Source: Dietzia lutea (GTDB taxonomy: Bacteria; Actinomycetota; Actinomycetes; Mycobacteriales; Mycobacteriaceae). From it: a stretch of DNA of 64,000 nucleotides. Where the stretch lies: NCBI RefSeq assembly GCF_003096075.1, contig NZ_CP015449.1, positions 1,915,001 to 1,979,000 of the forward strand, in the 5' to 3' direction. A program made the translations under genes and the position numbers. Shown one piece after another: positions 1-7,209 of this stretch. The notes under the pieces were generated by a model that saw nothing but the letters and a program-made list of their open reading frames with translations, did no database searches and was not told the origin of the DNA. Within the stretch, counting starts at the first letter, position 1. The number at the start of each line of letters is the position of its first letter.

Positions 1-36
1 ATCACCGGCCGGGCTCCCGGCGTCTGCGGGGTGTGG

Positions 37-612
37 TCAGGCCCCGTCGCCGTGCCGGGCGTCCTCTTCCAGCTGGCGCTGCTCGGGTGTCCGCGACCAC
101 AGCACCGCGGCGAGGGTCGCGACCAGCGCCAGCACGAGCAGCTCGCTGAGGTAGAGGCCGATGCCGGGACCGCCGAAATCCTGGAAGTCCGGGTTCGGGC
201 CACGGCCCGACTGGCGCAGCCAGATCGCCAGCACGCCGTACACGGCGGCCACGCAGGCCGTGCTCCACGCGATGCCGGCGGCCCACCACTTCTGCGACAG
301 GATCATCACGGCGCCGAAGACGATGGTGCCCACGGAGTACAGGAGGACGAACAGGTGGGACGGTAGCGACGTGTACTGCTCGCGGGCCACGTCGGTGAAG
401 AACAGCACGTCGAACCCGCGGACGCCGTCGCTGTGCGGGAGGGCGAGCGCGGCGGCGAGCAGCACGATGAGGACGGCCGAGGCGAGGTAGGCCCGGCCGA
501 TCACGAGGGTGCGGCCGAGGATGCGGTCCTTGGAGCGCAGTTCCGATTCCGCGTTGCGGGTGACCTCCATGATCCCCGCGATGGGATCTCGTCGGTCGTC
601 GTCGGTGCTCAC
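37..612 (-). CDS. Conserved actinobacterial four-helix membrane protein (Rv2732c-like)
   Basis: Function unknown. The 191-residue product has a charged N-terminus and four hydrophobic stretches at about residues 38-57, 86-105, 108-130 and 150-170, so it is an integral membrane protein. Directly after miaB, it occupies the place of M. tuberculosis Rv2732c, a conserved transmembrane protein of unknown role. I chose the GTG at 612 because it overlaps the miaB stop as GTGA and has an AGAAGGG ribosome site 9 bases upstream; an ATG at 621 would sit directly against that site. The overlap suggests translational coupling to miaB. No catalytic motif is visible. Confidence 0.8.
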   Translation of the reverse strand: MSTDDDRRDPIAGIMEVTRNAESELRSKDRILGRTLVIGRAYLASAVLIVLLAAALALPHSDGVRGFDVLFFTDVAREQYTSLPSHLFVLLYSVGTIVFGAVMILSQKWWAAGIAWSTACVAAVYGVLAIWLRQSGRGPNPDFQDFGGPGIGLYLSELLVLALVATLAAVLWSRTPEQRQLEEDARHGDGA

Positions 613-2189
613 GTGGGGCATCCCTTCTCGATGGTGGCGGCGGGGACGGTCTCGCGGCGCAAGGTCGGCAGCCCGAGCCCGACGCCGATGGGTGGCGTCT
701 CGGGCTTGCGGCCCTCCTCGTGGCGGTCCCCGGCGCGGGTGGCGCGGTAGCTGAGGACGCCGTCGTCCGCGAGCAGGTGGTGCGGGGCGGCGGCGGTGAC
801 GCGGGTGGTGATGACGTCGCCGGGGCGCACCCGGTCGGCGGCCTCTCCGACGGGCGCGAAGTGCACGAGGCGACCGTCGCGGGCGCGGCCGGTCATGCGG
901 GCGGTGGCGGCGTCCTTGCGGCCCTCGTCGGCGGTGACGAGCAGCTCGACGACGCGCCCGACCTGCGCCTGGTTCTCCTCCAGGGTGATCCGCTCCTGGA
1001 GGGCGATGAGCCGTTCGTACCGCTCCTGGACCACGGCCTTCGGGATCTGGTCCTCCATCGTGGCCGCCGGGGTCCCGGGGCGGGGCGAGTACTGGAAGGT
1101 GAAGGCACTGGAGAACCGTGCCTTCTCGACGACGTCGAGGGTCGCCTGGAAGTCCTCCTCGGTCTCACCGGGGAAGCCGACGATGATGTCGGTGGTGATC
1201 GCGGCGTGCGGCATGGCCGCGCGGACGCGGTCGATGATGCCGAGGAACCGCTCGGACCGGTAGGAGCGCCGCATGGCGCGGAGGACGCGGTCGGAGCCGG
1301 ACTGCAGCGGCATGTGCAGCTGCGGGCAGACGGTCGGGGTGGAGGCCATGGCCTCGATGACGTCGTCGGTGAACTCGGCGGGGTGGGGCGAGGTGAAGCG
1401 GATCCGCTCGATGCCCTCGATCCGGCCGGCCGCGCGCAGGAGCTTGGCGAACGCACCCTTGTCGGACGGCTCGTCGGGGTCGTGGAACGACCGTCCGTAG
1501 GCGTTGACGTTCTGGCCGAGCAGCGTCACCTCGAGCACGCCCTCGTCGGCGAGGGCCTGCATCTCCGCGAGGACCTCGCCCGGGCGGCGGTCCACCTCCT
1601 TGCCGCGCAGGGACGGCACGATGCAGAACGTGCAGGTGTTGTTGCAGCCGACGGAGACGGAGACCCAGCCGGCGTAGGCGGAGTCACGGGTCGCCGGCAG
1701 GGTCGACGGGAAGTGCTGCAGGGAGTCGGCGATCTCCACCTCGGCCCGCTCGTTGTGCCGGGAGCGGTCGAGGAGGGTGGGCAGGTGGCCGAGGTTGTGG
1801 GTGCCGAACACGACGTCGACCCACGGCGCCCGGGACACGACGGCGTCCTTGTCCTTCTGCGCCAGGCATCCGCCGACGGCGATCTGCAGCCGGGGGTTGG
1901 CGTCCTTCCAGGGCCGCAGGTGGCCGAGGGTGCCGTAGAGCCGGTTGTCGGCGTTCTCACGGACCGCACAGGTGTTGAACACGACGAGGTCCGGCAGGCT
2001 GCCGGTGGCCGGGTCGGCGTCGCCCTCGAAGGGCACGTAGCCGGCGGCGTCGAGCACCCCGGAGAGCCGTTCGGAGTCATGGACGTTCATCTGGCATCCG
2101 AAGGTGCGCACCTGGTAGGTGCGACGGTCCACGCCCTCGGCGGGGACGTCCTCCGCCGCCGGATGCAGGTCGGTCACGAGAGAATCCAC
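609..2189 (-). CDS. miaB: tRNA-2-methylthio-N6-dimethylallyladenosine synthase MiaB
   Basis: Radical-SAM methylthiotransferase that adds a methylthio group to i6A37 of tRNAs reading UNN codons, using two [4Fe-4S] clusters. The 526-residue product shows the N-terminal cluster-binding domain ([16 protein letters not shown] and later Cys residues), the radical-SAM triad CNNTCTFC, and a C-terminal TRAM RNA-binding segment. The frame stays open far upstream, but that extension is opposite recX and has shadow-like composition. The GTG at 2189 is preferred because a TACCCT -10 box ends exactly 7 bases before it, which fits a leaderless transcript. It overlaps the downstream membrane-protein gene as GTGA. 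Confidence 0.95.
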   Translation of the reverse strand: MDSLVTDLHPAAEDVPAEGVDRRTYQVRTFGCQMNVHDSERLSGVLDAAGYVPFEGDADPATGSLPDLVVFNTCAVRENADNRLYGTLGHLRPWKDANPRLQIAVGGCLAQKDKDAVVSRAPWVDVVFGTHNLGHLPTLLDRSRHNERAEVEIADSLQHFPSTLPATRDSAYAGWVSVSVGCNNTCTFCIVPSLRGKEVDRRPGEVLAEMQALADEGVLEVTLLGQNVNAYGRSFHDPDEPSDKGAFAKLLRAAGRIEGIERIRFTSPHPAEFTDDVIEAMASTPTVCPQLHMPLQSGSDRVLRAMRRSYRSERFLGIIDRVRAAMPHAAITTDIIVGFPGETEEDFQATLDVVEKARFSSAFTFQYSPRPGTPAATMEDQIPKAVVQERYERLIALQERITLEENQAQVGRVVELLVTADEGRKDAATARMTGRARDGRLVHFAPVGEAADRVRPGDVITTRVTAAAPHHLLADDGVLSYRATRAGDRHEEGRKPETPPIGVGLGLPTLRRETVPAATIEKGCPT

Positions 2190-2196
2190 GCAGGCC

Positions 2197-2202
2197 AGGG
2201 TA
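2197..2202 (-). promoter_or_regulatory. Candidate leaderless -10 box for miaB
   Basis: TACCCT on the minus strand, 7 bases before the GTG start of miaB and just after the recX stop. No ribosome site precedes that GTG. The spacing is what actinobacterial leaderless promoters show, so transcription would begin at the start codon. This gives miaB its own promoter separate from recA-recX. Confidence 0.5.
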
Positions 2203-2203
2203 C

Positions 2204-2830
2204 TCAGGGCGAGGCGTGGGCCGCCAATTCGGCGTCCACGACGGACATCGCCAACCCCGTGGGATAACCCCGCCGGGCGAGGAACGCGACGAGCCGCCGC
2301 CGCTCGCCCTGCGCCTCGGGCCCGGAGAGCGCGGCGGCCGGGCGCCTGTCCAGCCGGGCGCGCACGAGCTCCGTCGCCTGCCGACGCTCGTCGGACTCGT
2401 CGATATCGGCCACCGCGTCCGCGATGTGCCCCTCGGCCACGCCTTTGTCGCGCAGCTCCCGCTCGAGCGCCCCACGCGAACGACCGCGGCGGCGCCGGCG
2501 TCCGCGGACCCACTCGGCGGCGAACTCCGCGTCGTCGAGCAGACCCCAGGCACGGACGCGATCGAGCGCCTCGTCGACGGCCGCCGGCGCGAACTCCTTG
2601 GCGATCAGCCGCTGACGGAGCTCGTGCTCACTGCGCGGCCGGTGTCGCAGCAGCCGGAGGGCGGACGTGGCGGCCTCGTGCGCCTCCGGCGCCAGCGGGG
2701 GCAGGTCCGCGGAGCTCGAGGGCCGCGACTCCACGGCGGCGATGGCCGCGCGCAACTCGTCCGCGTCGATGCCCCCGCCGACCGGGCCCGGCCCACCGGA
2801 CCGGCCCGGCCGTGTGGACCGGCCCGGCAT
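2204..2830 (-). CDS. recX: Regulatory protein RecX
   Basis: Small helical protein that binds RecA filaments and damps recombinase and coprotease activity. The 208-residue product contains the three-helix RecX repeats, for example the [15 protein letters not shown] and [15 protein letters not shown] segments followed by an Arg-rich linker and a final [15 protein letters not shown] helix. The N-terminal 25 residues are Gly/Pro-rich and not conserved. The ATG overlaps the recA stop by one base (TGATG), so translation of recX is coupled to recA, as is usual in actinobacteria. Confidence 0.92.
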   Translation of the reverse strand: MPGRSTRPGRSGGPGPVGGGIDADELRAAIAAVESRPSSSADLPPLAPEAHEAATSALRLLRHRPRSEHELRQRLIAKEFAPAAVDEALDRVRAWGLLDDAEFAAEWVRGRRRRRGRSRGALERELRDKGVAEGHIADAVADIDESDERRQATELVRARLDRRPAAALSGPEAQGERRRLVAFLARRGYPTGLAMSVVDAELAAHASP

Positions 2831-3933
2831 CAGAAGTCGACGGGCACCACGTCGATCGGAGCGTCCTCATCGGACTCCGCCTCGATCTCCGCGATCTCCG
2901 CGCCCGCACCGATGTTGAGCTTGTCGAGGATCTTCCGCTCGATCTCGTCCCGCACCGACGGGTTGTCCTTGAGGTAGCGGCGGGCGTTCTCCTTACCCTG
3001 GCCCAGCTGGTCCTGACCGTAGGTGAACCAGGAGCCGGACTTCTTGATGAAGCCGTTGTCCACACCCATGTCGATGAGCGAGCCCTCGCGGCTGATGCCC
3101 TCGCCGTACAGGATGTCGAACTCGGCGATCTTGAACGGTGGCGCGACCTTGTTCTTGACGACCTTGACCTTGGTGCGGTTACCGACCGCGTCGGCGCCGT
3201 CCTTGAGGGTCTCGATGCGGCGGACGTCCAGGCGGACGGACGCGTAGAACTTGAGGGCCTTACCGCCGGTCGTGGTCTCCGGCGAACCGAACATCACGCC
3301 GATCTTCTCGCGCAGCTGGTTGATGAAGATCGCGGTGGTGCCGGTGTTGTGCAGCGCGCCGGTCATCTTCCGCAGCGCCTGGCTCATGAGCCGGGCCTGC
3401 AGGCCGACGTGGCTGTCACCCATCTCGCCCTCGATCTCCGCACGCGGCACCAACGCCGCGACGGAGTCGATCACGAGGATGTCGATCGCGCCGGACTTGA
3501 CCAGCATGTCCGCGATCTCCAGCGCCTGCTCACCGGTGTCGGGTTGGGAGACGATGAGGTTATCCGTGTCCACGCCCAGCTTGCGGGCGTACTCCGGGTC
3601 GAGCGCGTGCTCCGCGTCGATGAACGCCGCGATGCCTCCGGCCGCCTGGGCGTTGGCCACGGCGTGCAACGCGACCGTGGTCTTACCCGAGGACTCCGGC
3701 CCGTAGATCTCCACGACGCGGCCCCGGGGGAAGCCGCCCACGCCCAGCGCCACGTCGAGCGACAGCGCACCGGACGGGATGACCTGGACCGGCGGCCGGG
3801 TGTCATCGCCCAGCCGCATGACGGAGCCCTTGCCGTAGGCCTTGTCGATCTGCGCCAGAGCCAGCTCCAGCGCCTGCTCGCGGTTCTGGGCGGCTCCGGC
3901 CTTGCTCGAGCCCGCCTTGGCCTTGCCTGCCAT
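2830..3933 (-). CDS. recA: Recombinase RecA
   Basis: ATP-dependent strand-exchange protein and LexA coprotease of the SOS response. At 367 residues it has normal bacterial length. Visible motifs are the Walker [10 protein letters not shown], the Walker B region with [14 protein letters not shown], the L2 loop [20 protein letters not shown] and an acidic C-terminus ending VVPVDF. The reading frame is uninterrupted, so there is no intein, unlike M. tuberculosis recA. A LexA-type box lies in its promoter about 190 bases upstream. recX follows with a one-base overlap. Confidence 0.98.
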   Translation of the reverse strand: MAGKAKAGSSKAGAAQNREQALELALAQIDKAYGKGSVMRLGDDTRPPVQVIPSGALSLDVALGVGGFPRGRVVEIYGPESSGKTTVALHAVANAQAAGGIAAFIDAEHALDPEYARKLGVDTDNLIVSQPDTGEQALEIADMLVKSGAIDILVIDSVAALVPRAEIEGEMGDSHVGLQARLMSQALRKMTGALHNTGTTAIFINQLREKIGVMFGSPETTTGGKALKFYASVRLDVRRIETLKDGADAVGNRTKVKVVKNKVAPPFKIAEFDILYGEGISREGSLIDMGVDNGFIKKSGSWFTYGQDQLGQGKENARRYLKDNPSVRDEIERKILDKLNIGAGAEIAEIEAESDEDAPIDVVPVDF

Positions 3934-4010
3934 CTCATGCTCCGTTCTCGGTCCGACCCCCGGCCTCCGGCCGATCGGTCTGTGTGGTCTTCACTCGCGG
4001 ACGTTAGCGG

Positions 4011-4045
4011 CCGGGTACGACACGATCCCCTCGCGTCGTACCCGG
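4011..4045 (-). repeat. Inverted repeat in the recA leader
   Basis: Perfect 11-base arms, CCGGGTACGAC at 4011-4021 and GTCGTACCCGG at 4035-4045, with a 13-base loop. It lies between the recA promoter and start codon, so it would fold in the untranslated leader. It could also be a DNA operator. No poly-U follows, so it is not a standard terminator. Confidence 0.6.
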
Positions 4046-4053
4046 CGACCGCG

Positions 4054-4090
4054 CCCTGTGGAGGCGGCACGCCCTGTGGATCCCTGTGGA
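4054..4090. repeat. Three CCCTGTGGA direct repeats upstream of recA
   Basis: CCCTGTGGA occurs at 4054-4062, 4072-4080 and 4082-4090, with start-to-start spacings of 18 and 10 bases, in the transcribed leader of recA. Nine-base identity three times in 37 bases looks non-random. No known binding protein is recognised. Confidence 0.55.
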
Positions 4091-4117
4091 CGGTGGACCC
4101 GCCATCACATGCTCTCG

Positions 4118-4146
4118 AGTGTAGCCGAACGGGTGTTCGAGGTCGA
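4118..4146 (-). promoter_or_regulatory. recA promoter with embedded LexA (SOS) box
   Basis: Minus-strand elements: -35-like TCGACC (4141-4146), 17-base spacer, -10 TACACT (4118-4123). The spacer contains CGAAC-GGGT-GTTCG (4126-4139), a perfect palindrome matching the actinobacterial/Bacillus-type LexA operator core GAAC-N4-GTTC. LexA bound there would cover the promoter. The expected start is near 4111, giving a leader of about 180 bases. Confidence 0.85.
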
Positions 4147-4168
4147 GGGACACGCCGGGCGGATCCGC

Positions 4169-4363
4169 CTAGCGCAGGTGCTCGGGCACCTCGAACTCGT
4201 CGCACAACGCGAGCCACACGCGCTTCACGGACTCCCCCGCGTCGATGGCCTCGTGTGCGGTCCGGCCGCCGCACGCCGCCAGGTGGTGCGAGCGGACCAG
4301 ATGGTCGGCGCGCAGCTCACCGAACGCCTCGACCGTGCGTGCCTGGAACTCGGTCAGAGTCAC
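4169..4363 (-). CDS. DUF3046 family protein (Rv2738c-like)
   Basis: A 64-residue protein of the DUF3046 family, found next to recA across actinobacteria, function unknown. It begins MTLTEFQARTVEAFGE and contains the conserved DHLVRSHHL and ESVKRVWLALCDEF segments. It is small, soluble and mostly helical by composition. It lies just upstream of the recA promoter on the same strand, as Rv2738c does in M. tuberculosis. Whether it is read into recA is not clear, because the SOS promoter separates them. Confidence 0.88.
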   Translation of the reverse strand: MTLTEFQARTVEAFGELRADHLVRSHHLAACGGRTAHEAIDAGESVKRVWLALCDEFEVPEHLR

Positions 4364-4390
4364 GTCTCACCCTCCCCTGCGAGACGACGA

Positions 4391-4420
4391 CGGGCCGCCG
4401 GCACGCTCGCCGACGGCCCG
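4391..4420 (-). terminator. Hairpin downstream of pspA
   Basis: Arms CGGGCCGCCGGC (4391-4402) and GCCGACGGCCCG (4409-4420) pair over 12 positions with one mismatch around a 6-base loop. It follows the pspA stop by 11 bases and precedes the DUF3046 gene. No long U run follows, so it is a GC-rich actinobacterial-type terminator at best. Confidence 0.5.
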
Positions 4421-4431
4421 TGGCCGCGAGA

Positions 4432-5262
4432 TCACTGCTGTTCGGTCTGCGCCTGCTGCTGCTGCTGCGGGGTGGCCGGTTGGGACTGGCCCTGGCCGAT
4501 CTGTCCTGCGGCGCCGGATCCCTGACCCAGCTGCCCGCCATCGGCCTTCATCGACGCCCGGATCTGCTCGAGCCGGCTGTGCCCGGCCATCTGGGTGGAG
4601 GCCTGCTCCACCTCGAGCATCCGGCCCTGCACGGAGTTCTGCGCGAGCTCGGCGGAGCCGAGGGCGTTGGCGTAGCGACGCTCGATCTTGTCGCGGACCT
4701 GGTCGAGGTTCGGGGTGTTGCCGCCCGAGGACAGCTCCGACATCGACTGCAGGGAGGCGCTGACCTGCTCCTGCATCTTGGCCTGCTCGAGCTGGCTGAG
4801 CAGCTTGGTGCGCTCCGCCACCTTCTGCTGCAGGACCATGGCGTTCTGCTCGACGGCCTTCTTGGCCTGCGCGGCGGCCTGGAGCGACTGGTCGTGCAGA
4901 CCCTTGAGGTCCTCGACGTTCTGCTCGGCCGTCACGAGCTGCGCGGCGAACGCCTCCGCGGCGTTCTCGTACTCGGTGGCCTTCTGCATGTCGCCGTTCT
5001 CGCGCGCCTGCTCGGACATCTGCAGCGCCTGGCGGGTCGACCCCTGCAGCTTCTCGATGTCCGCGAGCTGGCGGTTGAGCTTCATCTCCAGCTGGCGCTG
5101 GTTGCCGATCACCGCCGCGGCCTGCTGCGAGAGCTGCTGGTGCTGGCGCTGCGCGTCGGCGATCGCCTGCTGGATCTGGACCTTGGGGTCAGCATTCTCG
5201 TCGATCTTCGAATCGAACAACGCCATGAGGTAGCGCCATGCCTTGGTGAACGGATTGGCCAT
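4432..5262 (-). CDS. pspA: PspA/IM30 family envelope-stress protein
   Basis: Peripheral membrane protein of the ESCRT-III-like PspA/Vipp1 family that coats and stabilises the damaged inner membrane (the M. tuberculosis Rv2744c '35-kDa antigen' family). The 276-residue product starts [20 protein letters not shown], the family's amphipathic first helix, followed by long coiled-coil helices rich in Gln, Glu and Ala to about residue 235. A Gly/Gln-rich tail with a run of five Gln is a likely disordered extension. It lies directly after clgR, as in mycobacteria, where ClgR activates pspA. The third partner known there (Rv2743c) is absent here. Confidence 0.93.
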   Translation of the reverse strand: MANPFTKAWRYLMALFDSKIDENADPKVQIQQAIADAQRQHQQLSQQAAAVIGNQRQLEMKLNRQLADIEKLQGSTRQALQMSEQARENGDMQKATEYENAAEAFAAQLVTAEQNVEDLKGLHDQSLQAAAQAKKAVEQNAMVLQQKVAERTKLLSQLEQAKMQEQVSASLQSMSELSSGGNTPNLDQVRDKIERRYANALGSAELAQNSVQGRMLEVEQASTQMAGHSRLEQIRASMKADGGQLGQGSGAAGQIGQGQSQPATPQQQQQAQTEQQ

Positions 5263-5358
5263 CGCTGCGTAGTGTCCTTCTGCCGATTCGGACGACGGGT
5301 CTTGTCTACGGTACCGAACGACGCCCGTGTGCGACCACCGGGCGACGCGGCGGCGGTG

Positions 5359-5673
5359 TCATGCCGCGAGCACGGGTTCCGCGACGGTCCCGGGGGGCGA
5401 GACCTCGAGCGCGGCGCGGATGAGGATCTCGCCCAGGGACACGTCGAGCGCGCCGGAGATGGAGGCGAGCAACTCGCTCGAGGCCTCCTTGCGGCCACGC
5501 TCGATCTCGGAGAGGTAGCCGGGGCTGACCCGGGCGGCGTCGGCCACGTCACGCAGGGTGCGACCCGACTCCCCGCGCAGCCCGCGCAGGACGGTCCCCA
5601 GGGTCTCGCGCAGCAGAGGCGTCGCTCCGGGTTCGTCCGGTCGGGGCAGTGTGGTCATCTGGATGTTCGGCAT
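5359..5673 (-). CDS. clgR: Transcriptional regulator ClgR (XRE-type HTH)
   Basis: Activator of Clp protease and envelope-stress genes. The 104-residue product carries a Cro/C1 helix-turn-helix at about residues 18-72, with [20 protein letters not shown] as the recognition core. It ends in VLAA, resembling an SsrA-type degron; published work on Streptomyces and mycobacterial ClgR shows that C-terminal alanines target it to ClpP, so self-limiting turnover is likely. The start at 5673 lies 16 bases after the cinA stop; an ATG at 5658 is possible. The neighbours cinA and pspA match mycobacterial order. Confidence 0.9.
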   Translation of the reverse strand: MPNIQMTTLPRPDEPGATPLLRETLGTVLRGLRGESGRTLRDVADAARVSPGYLSEIERGRKEASSELLASISGALDVSLGEILIRAALEVSPPGTVAEPVLAA

Positions 5674-5689
5674 CACCCGGTACAACGCG

Positions 5690-6241
5690 TCAGTTCCCGG
5701 ATTCGTTCCCGTCGTCGTCGTCGACCTCCGGATCCCCACCGGCCGCGGCCACCACCAGCGCCAACGCCGCCTCGCACGCCGCGCGGCGGATGGCGGCCCG
5801 GTCGCCCGACAGGGACAGCGGCACCGACCACGCCGCGCGCTCCGGGGTCGTCAGGCCCACGTACACGGTGCCCACCGGTCTACCCTCCTGGGTGTCCGGG
5901 CCGGCCACGCCGGTCAGACCGACGCCGACCTCGGCGCCGCAGCGTCGCGCCGCGCCCGCGGCGAGCGCGCGTGCGGTCTCGGGAGACACGGCGCCGTGGC
6001 GCTCGAGGACGTCGGTGGGCACGTCGGCGAGCTCGTGCTTGAGGGGGGTCGCGTAGACGACCAGCCCCCCGCGCAGCACGGCGCTCGCGCCCGGCACCTC
6101 GGCGACGGTCGCGGCGAGCAACCCGGCGGTGAGGGACTCGGCCGTGCCCAGGGCCCACCCGCGGTCGCGGAGCGCGGCGACGGCCGCCGCGGCAGCCGGT
6201 GACGGCACCACGGAGTCCGGTGACGGCGGGCCGGCATCCAT
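5690..6241 (-). CDS. CinA C-terminal domain protein (nicotinamide-nucleotide amidohydrolase, PncC-type)
   Basis: Probable deamidase of nicotinamide mononucleotide in pyridine-nucleotide salvage. The 183-residue product is only the C-terminal CinA domain; the N-terminal MoCF-like domain of full CinA is absent, as is common in actinobacteria. The [10 protein letters not shown] motif, the [15 protein letters not shown] segment and GLTGVAGPD mark the family. The C-terminus is acidic. It lies 7 bases after pgsA and 16 bases before clgR, so the three genes probably form one transcript. Confidence 0.9.
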   Translation of the reverse strand: MDAGPPSPDSVVPSPAAAAAVAALRDRGWALGTAESLTAGLLAATVAEVPGASAVLRGGLVVYATPLKHELADVPTDVLERHGAVSPETARALAAGAARRCGAEVGVGLTGVAGPDTQEGRPVGTVYVGLTTPERAAWSVPLSLSGDRAAIRRAACEAALALVVAAAGGDPEVDDDDGNESGN

Positions 6242-6248
6242 ACCCGTC

Positions 6249-6842
6249 TCAGCTCCGGACGAGCGCGGCCCGCCTGGCCTTGACCAGATAGTCCACGCCC
6301 GTGTACACGGTCAGCGCCACGGCGATCCCCATGACGACCCACTCGGCGGGCCACACCCAGTGCGGCAGCGGCAGGATGAGCATGCCCACGCCGAGGGTCT
6401 GGGTCACGGTCTTGAGCTTGCCGCCCTTGCTGGCGGCCACCACGTAGTCGACACCGAACAGGCGCCAGAGGGTGATCCCCACCTCGCGGACGAGGACCAC
6501 GACGGTCACCGCCCAGAACAGCTCGCCCACCAGGGACAGGGAGATGAGCGCGGCGGAGATGAGCGCCTTGTCGGCGATAGGGTCGGCGATCTTGCCGAAG
6601 TCGGTGACCAGACCGAGCCGCCGCGCGAGGTAGCCGTCCACGTAGTCGGTGAGCATGGCCACGGCGAAGACGACGAACGCGCCCACCCGCCACCACGATT
6701 CCTGGGCGCCCGCGATGAAGAACATCACGACGAAGACGGGCACGAGGAGGATCCGCAGCACGGTGAGGACGTTCGCGATGTTGAGAACGGGGACGTCGGC
6801 GGCCGGGCGGCCGTCCTCGCGCGTGGAAGCAGTCACCCCCAC
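6249..6842 (-). CDS. pgsA: CDP-diacylglycerol--glycerol-3-phosphate 3-phosphatidyltransferase
   Basis: Integral membrane enzyme making phosphatidylglycerophosphate, the first committed step to phosphatidylglycerol and cardiolipin. The 197-residue product has the CDP-alcohol phosphotransferase signature D-G-x2-AR-x8-G-x3-D-x3-D (DGYLARRLGLVTDFGKIADP) and about five to six membrane helices. It corresponds to pgsA3 in mycobacteria. Two GTG starts compete: 6842, and 6836 lying 6 bases after a TAAGGT box (6843-6848) in leaderless fashion. I keep the longer frame but the shorter one is quite possible. cinA follows after 7 bases. Confidence 0.93.
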   Translation of the reverse strand: MGVTASTREDGRPAADVPVLNIANVLTVLRILLVPVFVVMFFIAGAQESWWRVGAFVVFAVAMLTDYVDGYLARRLGLVTDFGKIADPIADKALISAALISLSLVGELFWAVTVVVLVREVGITLWRLFGVDYVVAASKGGKLKTVTQTLGVGMLILPLPHWVWPAEWVVMGIAVALTVYTGVDYLVKARRAALVRS

Positions 6843-6864
6843 ACCTTAGCGAGACCCCGGCGAA

Positions 6865-6870
6865 TACCCT
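6865..6870 (+). promoter_or_regulatory. Candidate -10 box for the YciI-like gene
   Basis: TACCCT on the plus strand about 55 bases before the YciI-like start codon, in the short divergent region shared with pgsA. Transcription would start near 6878. The -35 element is not obvious. Confidence 0.4.
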
Positions 6871-6924
6871 TGGTCGCGGGCGCACCCCCGCCCGTCACCG
6901 CCGACCCCCGAGGGAGAGCCACCC

Positions 6925-7206
6925 ATGCCGCTGTTCGCCGTCACCTACCGCTACGAGGCCGCCCAGAGCGAGGAGCGCGAGGCCAACAAACCCGCCCACC
7001 GTGAGTGGCTGGACGCGCAGGTCACCGCCGGCGCCATCCGGTCCGTGGGACCGTTCGTCGACGGTTCCGGCGCGTTACTGCTCGTGGAGGCCGACGACGA
7101 CGAGGCCGCGCGCTCCCTTGTGAACGACGACCCCCACTGCCTGCGCGGGATGGTCTCGGAGATCACCGTGCGGGAGTGGAGGCCGGTGTTCGGCGCCTTC
7201 TCCTGA
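6925..7206 (+). CDS. YciI family protein
   Basis: A 93-residue alpha/beta-barrel dimer-fold protein of the YciI (YCII-related) family. Homologues fold like muconolactone isomerase; the cellular reaction is usually unknown. It starts MPLFAVTYRYEA, has the conserved HREWLDAQVTAGAIRSVGPF region with the family His, and ends in the EWRPVFGAFS strand. A GGGAGAG ribosome site precedes the ATG. It is divergent from pgsA and convergent with ftsK, whose stop is only 3 bases away. Confidence 0.88.
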   Translation: MPLFAVTYRYEAAQSEEREANKPAHREWLDAQVTAGAIRSVGPFVDGSGALLLVEADDDEAARSLVNDDPHCLRGMVSEITVREWRPVFGAFS

Positions 7207-7209
7207 CCG

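Noticed and set aside
1-36. Gene fragment at the left edge
   Set aside because: Only 36 bases follow the first gene's stop; no frame or motif can be supported.
2190-2513. N-terminal extension of MiaB to an upstream start
   Set aside because: The extension is opposite-frame recX sequence rich in Arg and Gly; conserved MiaB sequence begins after the GTG at 2189.
2830-3933. Intein in RecA, as in M. tuberculosis
   Set aside because: The protein is 367 residues and continuous through all motifs; no insertion.
2119-6042. Very long open frame on the plus strand (about 1,300 codons)
   Set aside because: It runs antisense to recX, recA, pspA and clgR, whose proteins are clearly recognisable. Low-complexity Arg/Ala/Leu composition is the usual shadow effect in GC-rich DNA.
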